A stretch of 64,000 bases of DNA from Syngnathus acus (Eukaryota; Chordata; Actinopteri; Syngnathiformes; Syngnathidae): NCBI RefSeq assembly GCF_901709675.1, contig NC_051095.1, positions 5,331,956 through 5,395,955 on the forward strand, in the 5' to 3' direction. Made by a program: the position numbers and the translations under genes. Shown here piece by piece: positions 16,205 to 31,200 of this stretch; within the stretch, counting starts at the first letter, position 1; the number at the start of each line of letters is the position of its first letter. The notes under the pieces are model-generated. The model made no database searches, was not told where the DNA came from, and saw only the letters and a list, made by a program, of their open reading frames with translations.

Positions 16205-17775
16205 GTATGAACCGAAAACTCAATTTAATCTGGTTAACTTTCTGTCATAAGAAGAGGAGGAATAACAACCCCCCCCACACACACAAAATCACAAATTTAT
16301 GGATTTTTTTCTTTAATTTAAAAACAACATAATACGTTTACATATCACACATTAAGAGCAGGTCACATACATATTAAACCAATAGATTGAAATCAACTGA
16401 GGTCAAATATCCCAAAAGCAGAACTTTACGACAGCCCGTAGCTTTTAAAAATGAGCGAGCAGTAGCTGTATCGCAATACGGTCGTTAGCGTACATACATT
16501 CATAATGCTTGATGGGCAAGGATATCCATTTAAAAAATAAATGAATAATGAATTCCAGCAGTGTGTTTGTTTGAGTGTTGTTTCTACACTGAGGGGGCGT
16601 GCGAACATTTGGAAATAATAAATGACGATAGGACTTAATTGTACTGAAAAACACAAGCACTTACAAGTAAAATTAGTGACGACTACAAAATATATTTTAA
16701 AAAAAAAAAACACACACATTCCAAATAAATAAATAAATAAATAAATAAATAGATAAACTTAGTTCACAAGGTAATGTACAGTTTGGTTTACCAAGATGCT
16801 ACGGTCACTCTGAAAAGAAGAAAATCAAAGCGAAAAAAGGTCATTTAAACAAGAGAATAAACCCAAATGCAGCATCAACCCACCCCCAACCCCCCACAAC
16901 ATTGTGGTTTTGACCCCCTCCTAAGACTCTGATATTTTCTAACTCAAAATATATTTTTCATTCTGGCAAGATTCTTAATATTCAATTTGCTTTGTTTAAA
17001 AAATACAGCTTCATTTGTATAGGATTAAAACATATTTTTGTACTCTAACATGCATTTTATCAAAATATTACCAATTTAAAAATCTACGGTAGTTCCATTG
17101 TCTTTTCTGAAATATGAAATTTTTGCTCAAATGAAATATAACATCTTTTAAAAAAAAAATCTCAAAACATGACTACTTTCTTGAAACATTACGACTTCCT
17201 GAAAAGCAATCATATGCAGCTTCTCATAGGTTTACAACTTTTTTCAAATTTAAGCCTTGTAACATTATGCCCCCCCCCCACAATAAAATTGCAAATCTAT
17301 TCTTTTCTTTTTAAAAGTATTAACTTTTTTGTGAAAGAAGTACGGATTAATATCATTTTTCCTCCCCCCAGAATATTACGGTAATCAGAACAATTCTTTC
17401 TTGAAATATTTTTCCTCGCAGTCAAACTATTCTTGTAAGATTACATCTTTTCTGGTCATATATTTTTTTTTTCCTCAGGAATATTCCTGAAATTTATAGC
17501 TTCCTGTTCTAGTAATTTCTCAAAAATATAAGAAATCACAACACTACCTTATTTAGTGCACCCACCCACCCCCCCCCCCCACACCCACACACAATTTGGT
17601 TCTTATTCTCCAAAGCATATTCACCACATAGGTCAGATTTATCCATTTGATAGTGATGGCACACTTGTGATGTCATCAAAGTGCATCTTAACGGCCAGTA
17701 TTGCAGCCGTTCCAACGAGTGGTGTTTCAAATGAACCACAAGTATTCCTTCCGTTTGGACTGCCGATCATACTGG
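16205..17775. other. Intergenic / 3' region of cldnd1, low complexity
   Basis: AT-rich with an (AAAT)n microsatellite at about 16723-16751, poly-C runs (17270-17280, 17570-17580) and no coding signal. It probably contains the 3' untranslated region of cldnd1; no unambiguous poly(A) signal was assigned. Confidence 0.5.
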
Positions 17776-20271
<2,496 letters not shown>

Positions 20272-20500
20272 TGTTGCTCGTCACGAGTAGAGGATGGGGG
20301 TGGGGGCGAGCATCACTCGTCTGTGTACTGAGTCCGAGCGAGCGCTCCGGCCGGGATGAAGTGCCGCTGCCGTCGCCGTCGTGTGTCCCCGCCCCTATGG
20401 CCCACTTCCACAGATGGCGCTCGGCTTTACGTTCGATTCCATCGGGCGGCCGCGCTAATCCGTCGCCTTTCCTCTTCCGGTCGGCTCCAGAATAACACCA
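20272..20500 (-). promoter_or_regulatory. GC-rich 5' flank / probable promoter of cldnd1
   Basis: This stretch is much richer in G+C and CpG than its surroundings and directly precedes the cldnd1 ATG. It probably contains the 5' untranslated region and core promoter. No TATA box is evident. Confidence 0.5.
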
Positions 20501-22248
20501 GAGAAATCGATTGTGCGCTCATTATGATGGGTTGCAGTCTCTTGTTTGTTCCGATTATTATTTCCCCCTCGCCAATGAGCGTATTGAAATAGTGTATAAT
20601 ATGTTGGTTGGATTGTGACTGAATTTGTGACACAAGCACAATACACGTCAAATTTGAATTACAGCCTCTTTCGTTTGTTTCATGTCATCACTCATCACAA
20701 AACGTAGTCATAACAATGGGCACTATTAGAATGGCTGGTGCAGATGTTGCTACTTTTGCTTAAGGTTTTGGACACCCCAGAAAAAAAAAAAACAAGAGCA
20801 GAAAGAGGCGTGATGCCGTTTTGTCAAGGAAGGATAATTTAAAGTAACATTTGATAATTGAATGTTACTCACTTTAAATTAATGTCTGTTCTCTACTTTT
20901 GCTTTTGCTTTGGCTTCAAACAAAAAGTGCTCTGTCGTGAATTTGCACATCAAAATGTAAATACTGTAAATGTAAAGAAATAAAACTTCATTTATATATA
21001 TATATATCATAAAATTTATATATAATTTGTATATCTTTAATCTCATTTATATTTTGATCAAAACCCAAATAGACTGTAGAGCTGACTTTACATGAAAATG
21101 TTTGTCCCATGAGCAACTTATTAAAAAATGTGCTAAATACTGAAGTAAATCTACAGTTTGTAGTATTAACTTGTAAGTAAGTAGTTATTATAATCATTCA
21201 AAGCTTTTCCTCAAATTATTATTGGAGCCGAACATTATAACTGTTGCAAATAAGAAAGGATCATTTTGTTGGTATTTCTGTTGGGATTTATGATGAATAA
21301 ATTGCTGGTGTGTGTAGTATTTCATAATTGTTTGTTTGCATTGAGTAGTGAATTAAATATTTTCTCTGTCTGGCTTGACACTGCGTGATTTCCGTTGACG
21401 TCACATCGCTTTGTCTGTGGAGGAGTGCCTCGCATTGTATGTTCATCTAATGCTGGTGTTATTGAAGAAATGTGGCTTTTGTTTTGCTTTTGTTTAAGGC
21501 AAAAAAAACAAACGCAAAAGCGTCACCTAAAGTCTCTGACAAAGGGAGCCAGCCTTCTATTATCATTCCGCCAAACCGGATTCACTGGTATTCGGAACAA
21601 CAGTGGATATATTGTATTTTGTTATTACCAGCTGTCATTGGGCGTACTTTTCATATTCCAGACATACTCGGTCACAACCTTCAAACAACAATCACCCAAA
21701 CAAGGAAACTCGTTTTTTTTTTTTTTTTTTTTTAATTGTGTCTCACTGCATACTAGACATTGCGTTGTAATGAATTGATAAATAATAACCACAGTTGTAA
21801 TGCATTAAATATAATGTAATAAAATGAAAATTTATAAACCACAATTCCTCTGAAAGTGCATATCTGGTTTGAAATCCTATGTTAGAATTAAATAATTAAA
21901 GTTGAAGTTTGAAAGAGACGGAGAGACGCGTGTTTCCATTGATAACTGCTAGTAGGGGGCGCTGTTTATCCGTTAGGGTGCGACCTCAATCAATTATATT
22001 GAAGAAGACAGTTGGTATGTGGTGCTCAGTTAACGTCTGCCAGAAATAGTCAAACTAAGCCTAAAATAGCCGCTTTAAACCAAAATGGCACACTTGCCAT
22101 TAAGTGACACCGGCGTTAGGTGCTGACCCCCAAACCCTTCACCCCAGAAAAAAAAATACATTATTCAGTCAGGATGAAATTTTTGCATATAAAAATAAAT
22201 GAAATCAAATGAATAACTCTCCTGATGTCACTCAATAAGTGAGGAGGC
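20501..22248. other. Intergenic, AT-rich, nothing recognised
   Basis: AT-rich spacer between cldnd1 and the mucin cluster. It includes a short (TA)n run near 20995-21008 and a poly-T tract at 21714-21733. Several short open frames show no conserved features. The last few hundred bases are likely the 3' untranslated region of mucin gene A. Confidence 0.5.
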
Positions 22249-25200
22249 TTATTGCTGAGTGAAAAGGATGCACGAAAGAAGCGCCAGGCAGGATGCGCTG
22301 ACCGGGCTGATCATGTGACTTCCTCCGCTTGTAACTGGAAGAAGAACATCACATTTTAGTTCTAAATTGAATTCTGTTTGAGTTTTGTAAAAAGCAAATA
22401 AACATACCGATTCCCTCAACGGTGATGGAGCCTTGCTCGATGTCAAAGCCGCTGACGACCGATGCAGCGTCAATGAGGACTGCGGCAATTGCCGTGTGGT
22501 TTGGCACCGGGTTGGTGAACCGGAGGTTCATGTCGTTGATGACTGAGCCAGGTCTGCCCGTGAAAAGGAAGACATACATGCAATTTTATATAAAGAAGAA
22601 AAAAATGCCTGTTTTTCTTCATAAGTTAACGCGAAAGCTGAACAGTTGACTGAATTGAATATTTGTGAAATTATCAACAGCACCGTCAGTGGAAGGATGA
22701 GTGAGATGAAAATGAGACAAATGTGGAATTGTGTGTAAAGTAACTGAGGAATGTACAAATGTCATGAATGACCTGAATAGTTTGACTTAAAGTTTGAGAG
22801 GGACAAATTAGTGACAATAAATAACTAAATAAAGATAACTTGTATTAAAAAAAAAAAAAAAAAAAAGCACGTTACCTGAATCCAAAGATGTTCAGGATCC
22901 TGAAAGTGTTAGGAAATTCCCTCTGGAATAAAGGTTGAAGCTGCAAAAAAAAAAGAAAAAAAATGTTTTTTCACGTTTATAATTGCAATCCAGCAGTACC
23001 ATTATTTCTTCCATTTTGTTTCATTGTTTCTTACCTGACTTTTTATCATGGTCGATCGAAACACAAACTGGAAAGACGAATGATCCAGCAGGTCGTTCGT
23101 AAATGTGCTTTGGAGAGATCGGAAAGAAACACGTCTGGTTTGGAGAGTAACGGCCGTTTCCGTCGTTGTAGTTGCCGCTTGTGTTGGTCTTGGAACGGTG
23201 GTTGCGACAATTCCCGTTGCTGCGTTTGTCGCGGCGTTTCTTGTCGTGGCATTTGTCACAGAATTGGTCACGGCTTTGTCTGTCGTAGCATTTGCCACTG
23301 CAGTTCCTGTTGTTGCGGTTGTTGTGATGGATTTTGTCTGGGTGAGAGTTGTTGCATTTGTCACTGCATTTACTGTTGCTGCTGTTGACACATCTGCTGG
23401 CGTTCCTGTCACTGGTGCAGTTGGTGTTGTTGTTACTTTCGGTGAGCCTGTTGTTGAGTTGCTCAGTGTTGCTGTAGTTTGGACCGATTGTGTAGTTGAT
23501 TCAGAAGGTGTTTTTGCCGCAGTGACGGTCTTTGTTGTTGTCAGGCCAGGTGTTGTCGTTGCAGTAGATGTTGTGACAGATGCAAACCCTGCTGTCGATG
23601 TTTCTGCTATTGTTGTTGAAATCAGTTTCCCGGTTGTGCTTGTTTCAGTAGATGTCACTGCAGCCATTGCCGTTGTTGCAGTTAATGGTTGTGCTGTTGA
23701 TGTTGCAGCCTCCGTTGAAAGAGTCGGTGTTGCTGTGTTACTTGTTGATCCAGATTCTGCTGTTTTTTCTGTCGTCGATGTTTGTAGAATTGACTGGTCA
23801 ATTGTAGTTTGAGAAAACCTCGCAGTTGTCTCATCCGATGATGCGGGCACTGTTGTTGTTGCCAGTGATGCTTGCGCAGTTGTTTCAACGGGTGTTGCTG
23901 ATTCTGATGTAATGGCTCCAACAGCAGTTGTTGTTTGAGCAGGTGGCGCTGTCTCGGATGTTGCTGATACTGCTGTAATTGTGGAGCGTGATACTGCTCC
24001 AGTTGCTTCGGCAGTTGACGTCAATTCTGTTGTGGTCACAGTTGTTTCATCAGATGCTGTTGCTGCATTCGACGCCTTAGTCGTATCTACAGTTGTCCCA
24101 GCTGTTGATTCAGATTCTGGAGTTGTGGTTACTGAAGTTGTTGCTGCAGTTGCGGCCCCTGTTGCTGCAGGCGTGGCTGTTCCACTCATTGCAGATGTCA
24201 ACGGTGTTGTTGCCAGCATTGCCTGAACTGTTGTTTCAGATTCTGTGGCTGTCGCTTGAACTGTTGTTTCAGTAGCGGTTGTCACTGCAGATGTTACCTG
24301 AGCAGTGGTTGCCATTGTACTTGTTGCTGCAGAGGTTGCAACTACTGCTGATGATGTCGGAGTTGATGTTTCAACAGTTGGAGTTGATGTTGCGGTTTCA
24401 CGAGATGCTGTGGATGTCAACCCTGCGACAGATATTGGAGCTGATGTTTCAACAGTTGTCTCAACGGTTGTTTCAGATTTTGCCGTTGTTGGTAGAGCTG
24501 TTGTTTCAGCATTTGTGGCCCCTGTTGCTGCCCCAGCTGATGTTAATGTTTCCCTTGTTGCTGCAGATGACGTCAAAGCTTCTGTTGTTGTGGGAGCTGA
24601 TGTTTCTACAGTTGTCTCAGTGGTTGTTTCAGATTCAGCAGTTGTGGCTACAGTTGTTGTTTCACCAGGGGTTGTCGCTGCAGTTTTTGCTGTAACAATT
24701 GTTGCTGCAGATGTAGCTACTACTGCCGATGTTGTGGTAGCTGTTTCCGTAGTTGTCTGAACTGTTGTCCCAGTTTCTGCGATTGTGGTTAGAGCTGTTG
24801 TGTCAACGATTGTTGCCTCAGTTGCTGCTGGAGTTGATGTTGCGGTTTCACGAGATGCTGTGGATGTCAACCCTGCGGCAGATATTGGAGCTGATGTTTC
24901 AACAGTTGTCTCAACGGTTGTTTCAGGTTTTGCCGTTGTTGCTAGAGCTGTTGTTTCAGCATTTGTGGCCCCTGTTGCTGTCCCAGCTGATGTTAATGTT
25001 TCACTTGTTGCTGCAGATGACATCAAAGCTACGGTTGTTGTGGGAGCTGATGTTTCTACAGTTGTCTCCGTGGTTGTCTCAGATTCAGCAGTTGTTGTTT
25101 CTGCAGTTGTTGTGGAGGTGGTTGTTTGTTCTGCAGCTGTTGTGATTGCTGTTGTGGGAGAGTCTGTTGTTTTAGCAACTGTTGTTTCTTCCATTGTTGT

Positions 25201-28200
25201 GGCAGCAGTTATTATTTCTGCAGGTGATGTGATTGCTGTTGTAATTGTTGTTGTTTCTGCCATTGTTGTGGCGGTGATTGTTTGTTCTGGAGCTGTTGCA
25301 ATTGCCATAGTGGTAAAGTCAGTTGTTGTGGCATCTGTTGTTGTTTCTTCAATTGTTGTGACAGCAGTTATTATTTCTGTAGGTGTTGTGATATCTGTTG
25401 TGGTAGAGTCTGTTGTGGCAAATGTTGTTTGGGCAGGAGATGTCACTGCTATTGTCATTGCGACTGTTGTTGTTTCTGCCACTATTGTGGCAGTGGTTGT
25501 AGGTTCCCCAGCTGTTGTCATTGGCGTGGGAGAGTTTGTTGTTGTGGCAACTGTTGTTTCTGCCATTGTTGTGGCGGTGATTGTTTGTTCTGGAGCTGTT
25601 GCAATTGCCATAGTGGTAAAGTCAGTTGTTGTGGCATCTGTTGTTGTTTCTTCAATTGTTGTGACAGCAGTTATTATTTCTGTAGGTGTTGTGATATCTG
25701 TTGTGGTAGAGTCTGTTGTGGCAAATGTTGTTTGGGCAGGAGATGTCACTGCTATTGTCATTGCGACTGTTGTTGTTTCTGCCACTATTGTGGCAGTGGT
25801 TGTAGGTTCCCCAGCTGTTGTCATTGGCGTGGGAGAGTTTGTTGTTGTGGCAACTGTTGTGTCTGCCATTGTTGTGGCAGTGGTTATTATTTCCACAGGT
25901 GTTGTGACTGCTGTTGTCATTGCGACTGTTGTTGTTTCTGCCACTATTGGGGCGGTGGTTGTTGTTTCCGCGGGTGTCGTGACTGCTGTTGTAGTAAAGT
26001 CTGCTGTTTTAGCAACTGTTGTTCCTTCAGTTGTTGTGGCGGTGGTTATTTGTTCTGCAGCTGTCGTGAATGCTGTTGTGGTAAAGTCTGTTGTTGTGGC
26101 AACTGTGGTTTCTTCTATTGTGGCAGTAGTTATTATATCTGCAGGTGATGTGACTTCTGTTGTGGCAGAGTCTGTTGTGGCAACTGTTGTTGTTTCGGCA
26201 AGAGTTGTCTCTGCTGTTGCGACTGTTGTTGTTTCTGTCATTGTTGTGGCAGGGGTTGTTAATTCCGTAGGTGTTGTGACTGCCATTGTGGGTGAGTCTG
26301 TTGTTGTGGCAATTGTTGTGTCTGCCATTGTTGTGGCAGTGGTGATTATTTCCACAGGTGTTGTGACTGCTGTTGTCATTGAGACTGTTGTTGTTTCTGC
26401 CACTATTGGGGTGGTGGTTGTTGCTTCAGCGGGTGTCGTGACTGCTGTTGTAGTAAAGTCTGCTGTTGTAGCAACTGTGGTTTCTTCAGTTGTTGTGGCG
26501 GTGGTCATTTGTTCTGCAGCTGTTGTAAAGTCTGTTGTGGTAAAGTCTGTTGTTGTTGCAACTGTTGTTTCTTCCATTGTGGCAGTAGTTATTATATCTG
26601 CGGATGTCGTGACTTCTGTTGTAGTAGAGTCTGTTGTGGCAACTGATGTTGTTTCGGCAGGAGTTTTCACTGCTGTTGCGACTGTTGTTGTTTCTGTCAT
26701 TGTTGTGGCAGGGGTTGGTGATTCCGTTGGTGTTGTGACTGCCATTGTGGGAGAGTCTGTTGTTGTGGGAAATGTTGTTTCAGTAGGTGTCGTCATTGCT
26801 GTTGTTTTGACAACTGTTGATGTTGCTGCCGTTGTCGGGGGAGGTGTCATTACTTCTGTTGTTGCAACAGTTGTTTTTCCTGTCCTTGTTGTGGAAGCAG
26901 TTGTTGTGACTGCTGCTGTTGTTGCAACTGTTGTTGTTTCTGCAGTTGTTGTGGGTGTGGTTGTTTGTTCTTCAGCTGTCGTGATTGGCGTTGTGGGAGA
27001 GTCTGTTGGTGTGGCAGCGGTTACTATTTCTGCAGCTGTTGTGACTGCTGTTGTTGCAACTGTTGTTGTTTCTGCAGTTGTGGCGGTGGTTGTCTGTTCT
27101 GCAGCTGTCGTGATTGCCGTTGTGGGAGACTCTGTTGTTGTGGCTACTGTTGTTTCTTCCATTGTTGTGGCAGCCGTTATTATTTCTGCAGGTGTCGTGA
27201 CTTCTGTTGTGGTAGAGTCTGTTGTGGCAACTGTTGTTTCGGCAGGTGTCGTCACTGCTGTTGTCATTGCGACTGTTGTTGTTTCTGCCACTTTTGTGTC
27301 CGTGGTTGTTGTTTCCGCAGCTGTCGTCATTGCCGTGGAAGAGTCTGTTGTTGTGGCAATTGTTGTGGCAGCTGTTATTATTTCTGCAGGTGTTGTGACT
27401 TCTGTTGTGGCAACTGTTGTTGTTTCGGCAGGAGTCATCACTGCGGTTGTCATTGCGACTGTTGTTGTTTCTGCCGCCATTGTGGCAGTGGTAGTTGTTT
27501 CCTTAACTGTTGTCAGTGCCGTGGGAGAGTCTGTTGTTGTGGCAATTGTTGTGTCTGCCATTGTTGTGGCAGTGGTTATTATCTCCACAGGTGTCGTGAC
27601 TGCTGTTGTCATTGCGACTGTTGTTGTTTCTGCCACTATTGGGGCGGTGGTTGTTTCAGCGGGTGTCGTGACTGCTGATGTCGTAAAGTCTGCTGTTGTA
27701 GCAACTGTTGTTCCTTCAGTTGTTGTGGCGGTGGTCATTTGTTCTGCAGCTGTTGTGAATGCTGTTGTGGTAAAGTCTGTTGTTGTGGCAACTGTTGTTT
27801 CTTCCATCGTGGCAGTAGTTATTATACCTGCGGATGTCGTGACTTCTGTTGTAGTAGAGTCTGTTGTGGCAACTGTTGTTGTTTCGGCAAGAGTTGTCAC
27901 TGCTGTTGCGACTGTTGTTGTGTCTGCCATTGTTGTGGCAGTGGTTATTATTTCCACAGGTGTCGTGACTGCTGTTGTCATTGCGACTGTTGTTGTTTCT
28001 GCCACTATTGGGGCGGTGGTTGTTTCAGCGGGTGTCGTGACTGCTGTTGTCGTAAAGTCTGCTGTTGTAGCAACTGTTGTTCCTTCAGTTGTTGTGGCGG
28101 TGGTCATTTGTTCTGCAGCTGTTGTGAATGCTGTTGTGGTAAAGTCTGTTGTTGTGGCAACTGTTGTTTCGGTAGGTGTCATCATTCCTGTTGTTTTGAC

Positions 28201-31200
28201 AACTGTCGATGTTGCTGCCGTTGTTTGGGCAGGTGTCATTACTTCTGTTGTTGTTGCAACTGTTGTGGAAGCAGTTGTTGAGACTGCTGTTGTTGCAACT
28301 GTTGTTGTTTCTGCAGTTGTTGTGGCGGTGGTTGTTTGTTCTGCAGCTGTCATGATTGCCGTTGTGGCAACAGTTACTATTTCTGCAGGTGTTGTGACTG
28401 CTGTTGTCACAACGGTTGTTGTCTCTGCAGTTGTGTCTGTGGCTGCTGTTTCCGCAGCTGTTGTCATAGCCGTGGGAGAGTCTGTTGTTGTGGCAACTGT
28501 TGTTTCTTCCATTGTTCTGGCAGCGGTTATTATTTCTGCAGGTGTCATGACTTCTGTTGTGGTCGAGTCTGTTGTTGCAGATGTTGTTTTGGCAGGTGTC
28601 ATCACTGCTGTTGTCGTTGCGACTGTTGTTGTTTCTGCCACTTTTGTGTCAGTGGTTGTTGTTTCTGCAGCTGTCGTCATTGCCGTGGGAGAGTCTGTTG
28701 TGGCAATTGACGTTACTGTTTCACTATTTGCTGCAGATGTGGTGAAACCTGCTGTTGTTGTGGGAGCTGACGTTTCTATAGTTGTCTCGGTGATTGTTTC
28801 AGATTCAGCAGTTGTGGCTGCAGTTGTTGCTTTACCAGAGGTTGTCACTGAAGTTTTTTCCGTTGCACTTGTTTCTGCAGGTGTTGTTAGCGCTGCTGTT
28901 GTTGTGGGAGTCAATGTTTGTGGAGTTGTCTCAACTGTTGTTGCTGGAGCCAATGTTACTGGAGTTGTCTGATCTGCAGTTGTTTCTACGGCTGTTGTGT
29001 CTTTTGGGGTTGTCACTGTAGTTATTGCATCTGTGGGTGTTGAATCAACAGTGATGGAGCTTTGTTCAATGTCGAAGCCAGTGACCACTAACGCCGCCTC
29101 AGATAAGATGTCCTCAATTTGGGTGTTGTTTGGCGCAGATGTGGCTGTGAACTCAACATCCATGATATTGACAACTGAGCCCCTCCTGCAGAAGAAACCA
29201 CACAAACATTTGTGAATTGTAGATACATCGTTCACCTGTTAGAAATATTAAAAGCAGCTGCAAAGTACCTGAACGTGATGATTGTCAGGATCAAGAAGGA
29301 AGGGAATGCCTCAGAAAATATCGGTGTAAGCTGGGGGTTGGGAGGGAGGGCAAGGCGAGATTGAGTGGAATTAGTCACTGTAAATGCATTGCATTGTGTT
29401 ACATAATTATTTGGATATTACTTACTTCTGCCCTGATCATGGCTGCTCTGTTTTGGTGAGCAGCAGAAGCTGAATCTTGCAAATCACTCGTAAATGTACT
29501 TTGAAGAGATCTGAAAGTAACTCGTTTGGTTGTTGTGGCAACTCTGTCTGTTGTGGCAACTGCTGTTGATCCCGCACGTGTCATCACTGTAGTTGTTGCT
29601 GCAATTGTTGTATATTCTGCTGTTGTTGGAACTGTTGTTGTTTCTGCTATTGTTATGGAAGCGGTTGTTGTTTCTGCAGGTGCCAGGAGTGTCGTCATGG
29701 CTGAGTCTGTTGTTGTTGTGGCAAGTATTGTTGTTTCGGCAGCTACTGTTCTTGTCATTGCAGCTGTTGTTGTTTCTGCAATTGTTGTGGTGGTGGTTGT
29801 TGTTTCTGCAGATGTCGTTATTGCTGGTTTTGTTGCAACTATTGTTGTTTCTGCCGTTTTTGTGGCAGCAGCTGTTATTTCTGTAAGTGTTGTCACTGCT
29901 GTTGTTCCAAAAGTTGTTTCTGCAGTTGTCGTGGCGGTTGTTATTTGTTCTGCAGCTGTCGTGAATGCCGTTGTGGGAGAGTCTGTTGTGGCAACTGTTG
30001 TTTCGGCAGGAGTCGTCACTGCTGTTATCATTGCGACTGTTGTTTTTGTCATTGTTATGGCAGGGGTTGTTGATTCCGTAGGTGTTGTGACTGCCGTTGT
30101 GGGAGAGTCTGTTGGTGCTGTTGTTTGGGCAGGTGTCATTACTTCTGTTGTTGTTGCAGCTGTTGTTTTTCCTGCCCTTGTTGTGGAAGCAGTTGTTGCC
30201 TCTGCAGGTGTTGTGACTCCTGTTGTTGTTGCATCTGTTGTTTCTGCAGTTGTTGTGGCTGTGGTTGTTTGTTCAGCAGTTGTCGTAATTGCTGTTGTGG
30301 GAGAGTCTGTTGTTGTGGCAACTGTTGTTTCTTTCATTGTTGTGGCAGCGGTTATTATTTCTGCAGGTGTCGTGAATGCTGTTGTGGTAGAGTCTGTTGC
30401 GGCAACTGTTGTTTCGACAGGTGTTGTCATTGCTGTTGTCATTGCGACTGTTGTTTCTGCCACTTTTGTGGCAGTGGTTGTTGTTTCCGCAGCTGTCGTC
30501 ATTGCTGTGGGAGAGTTTGTTGTTGTTGCAATTGTTGTGTCTGCCATTGTTGTGGCAGTGGTTATTATTTCCACAGGTGTCGTGACTGCTGTTGTCACTG
30601 CGACTGTTGTTGTTTCTGCCACTATTGGGGCGGTGGTTGTTGTTTCAGCGGGTGTTGTGACTGCTGTTGTAGTAAAGTCTGCTGTTGTAGCAACTGTGAT
30701 TTCTTCAGTCGTTGTGGCGGTGGTCAGTTGTTCTGCAGCTGTCGTGAATGCTGTTGTGGTAAAGTCTGTTGTTGTGGCAACTGTTGTTTCTTCCATTGTG
30801 GCAGCGGTTATTAAATCTGCGGGTGTCGTGACTTCTGTTGTGGTAGAGTCAGTTGTGGCAACCGTTGTTTCGGCGGGAGTTGTCACTGCTGTTGCGATTG
30901 TTGTTGTTTCTGTCATTGTTGTGGCACGTGTTGTTGATTCCGTAGGTGTTGTGAATGCCATTGTGGGAGAGTCTGTTGTTGTGGCAAAGGTTGTTTCTGT
31001 AGGTGTTGTCATTGCTGTCGTTATGACAACTGTTGATGTTTCTGACGTTGTTTGGGCAGGTGTCATTACTATTTCTGCAGGTGTTGTGACTGCTGTTGTC
31101 GCAACTGTTGTTGTTTCTGCATTTGTGACGGTGTTTGTTTGTTCTGCAGCTGTCGTGATTGCCGTTGTGGGAGACTCTGTTGTTGTGGCAACTGTTGTTT

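Noticed and set aside
24785-28972. 1,395-codon plus-strand open frame, Val-rich
   Set aside because: It is the exact complement of the Thr-rich coding exon of gene A. The lack of stops follows from ACN/GCN/GTN codon use; no domain, start context or splice structure supports it.
30125-30814. Cys-rich plus-strand open frames resembling metal-binding or keratin-associated proteins (also at 25282, 26965, 31925, 38195, 40319)
   Set aside because: Third antisense frame of the same Thr repeats (TGT/TGC on the complement). The frames appear wherever the repeat is and stop at random variants.
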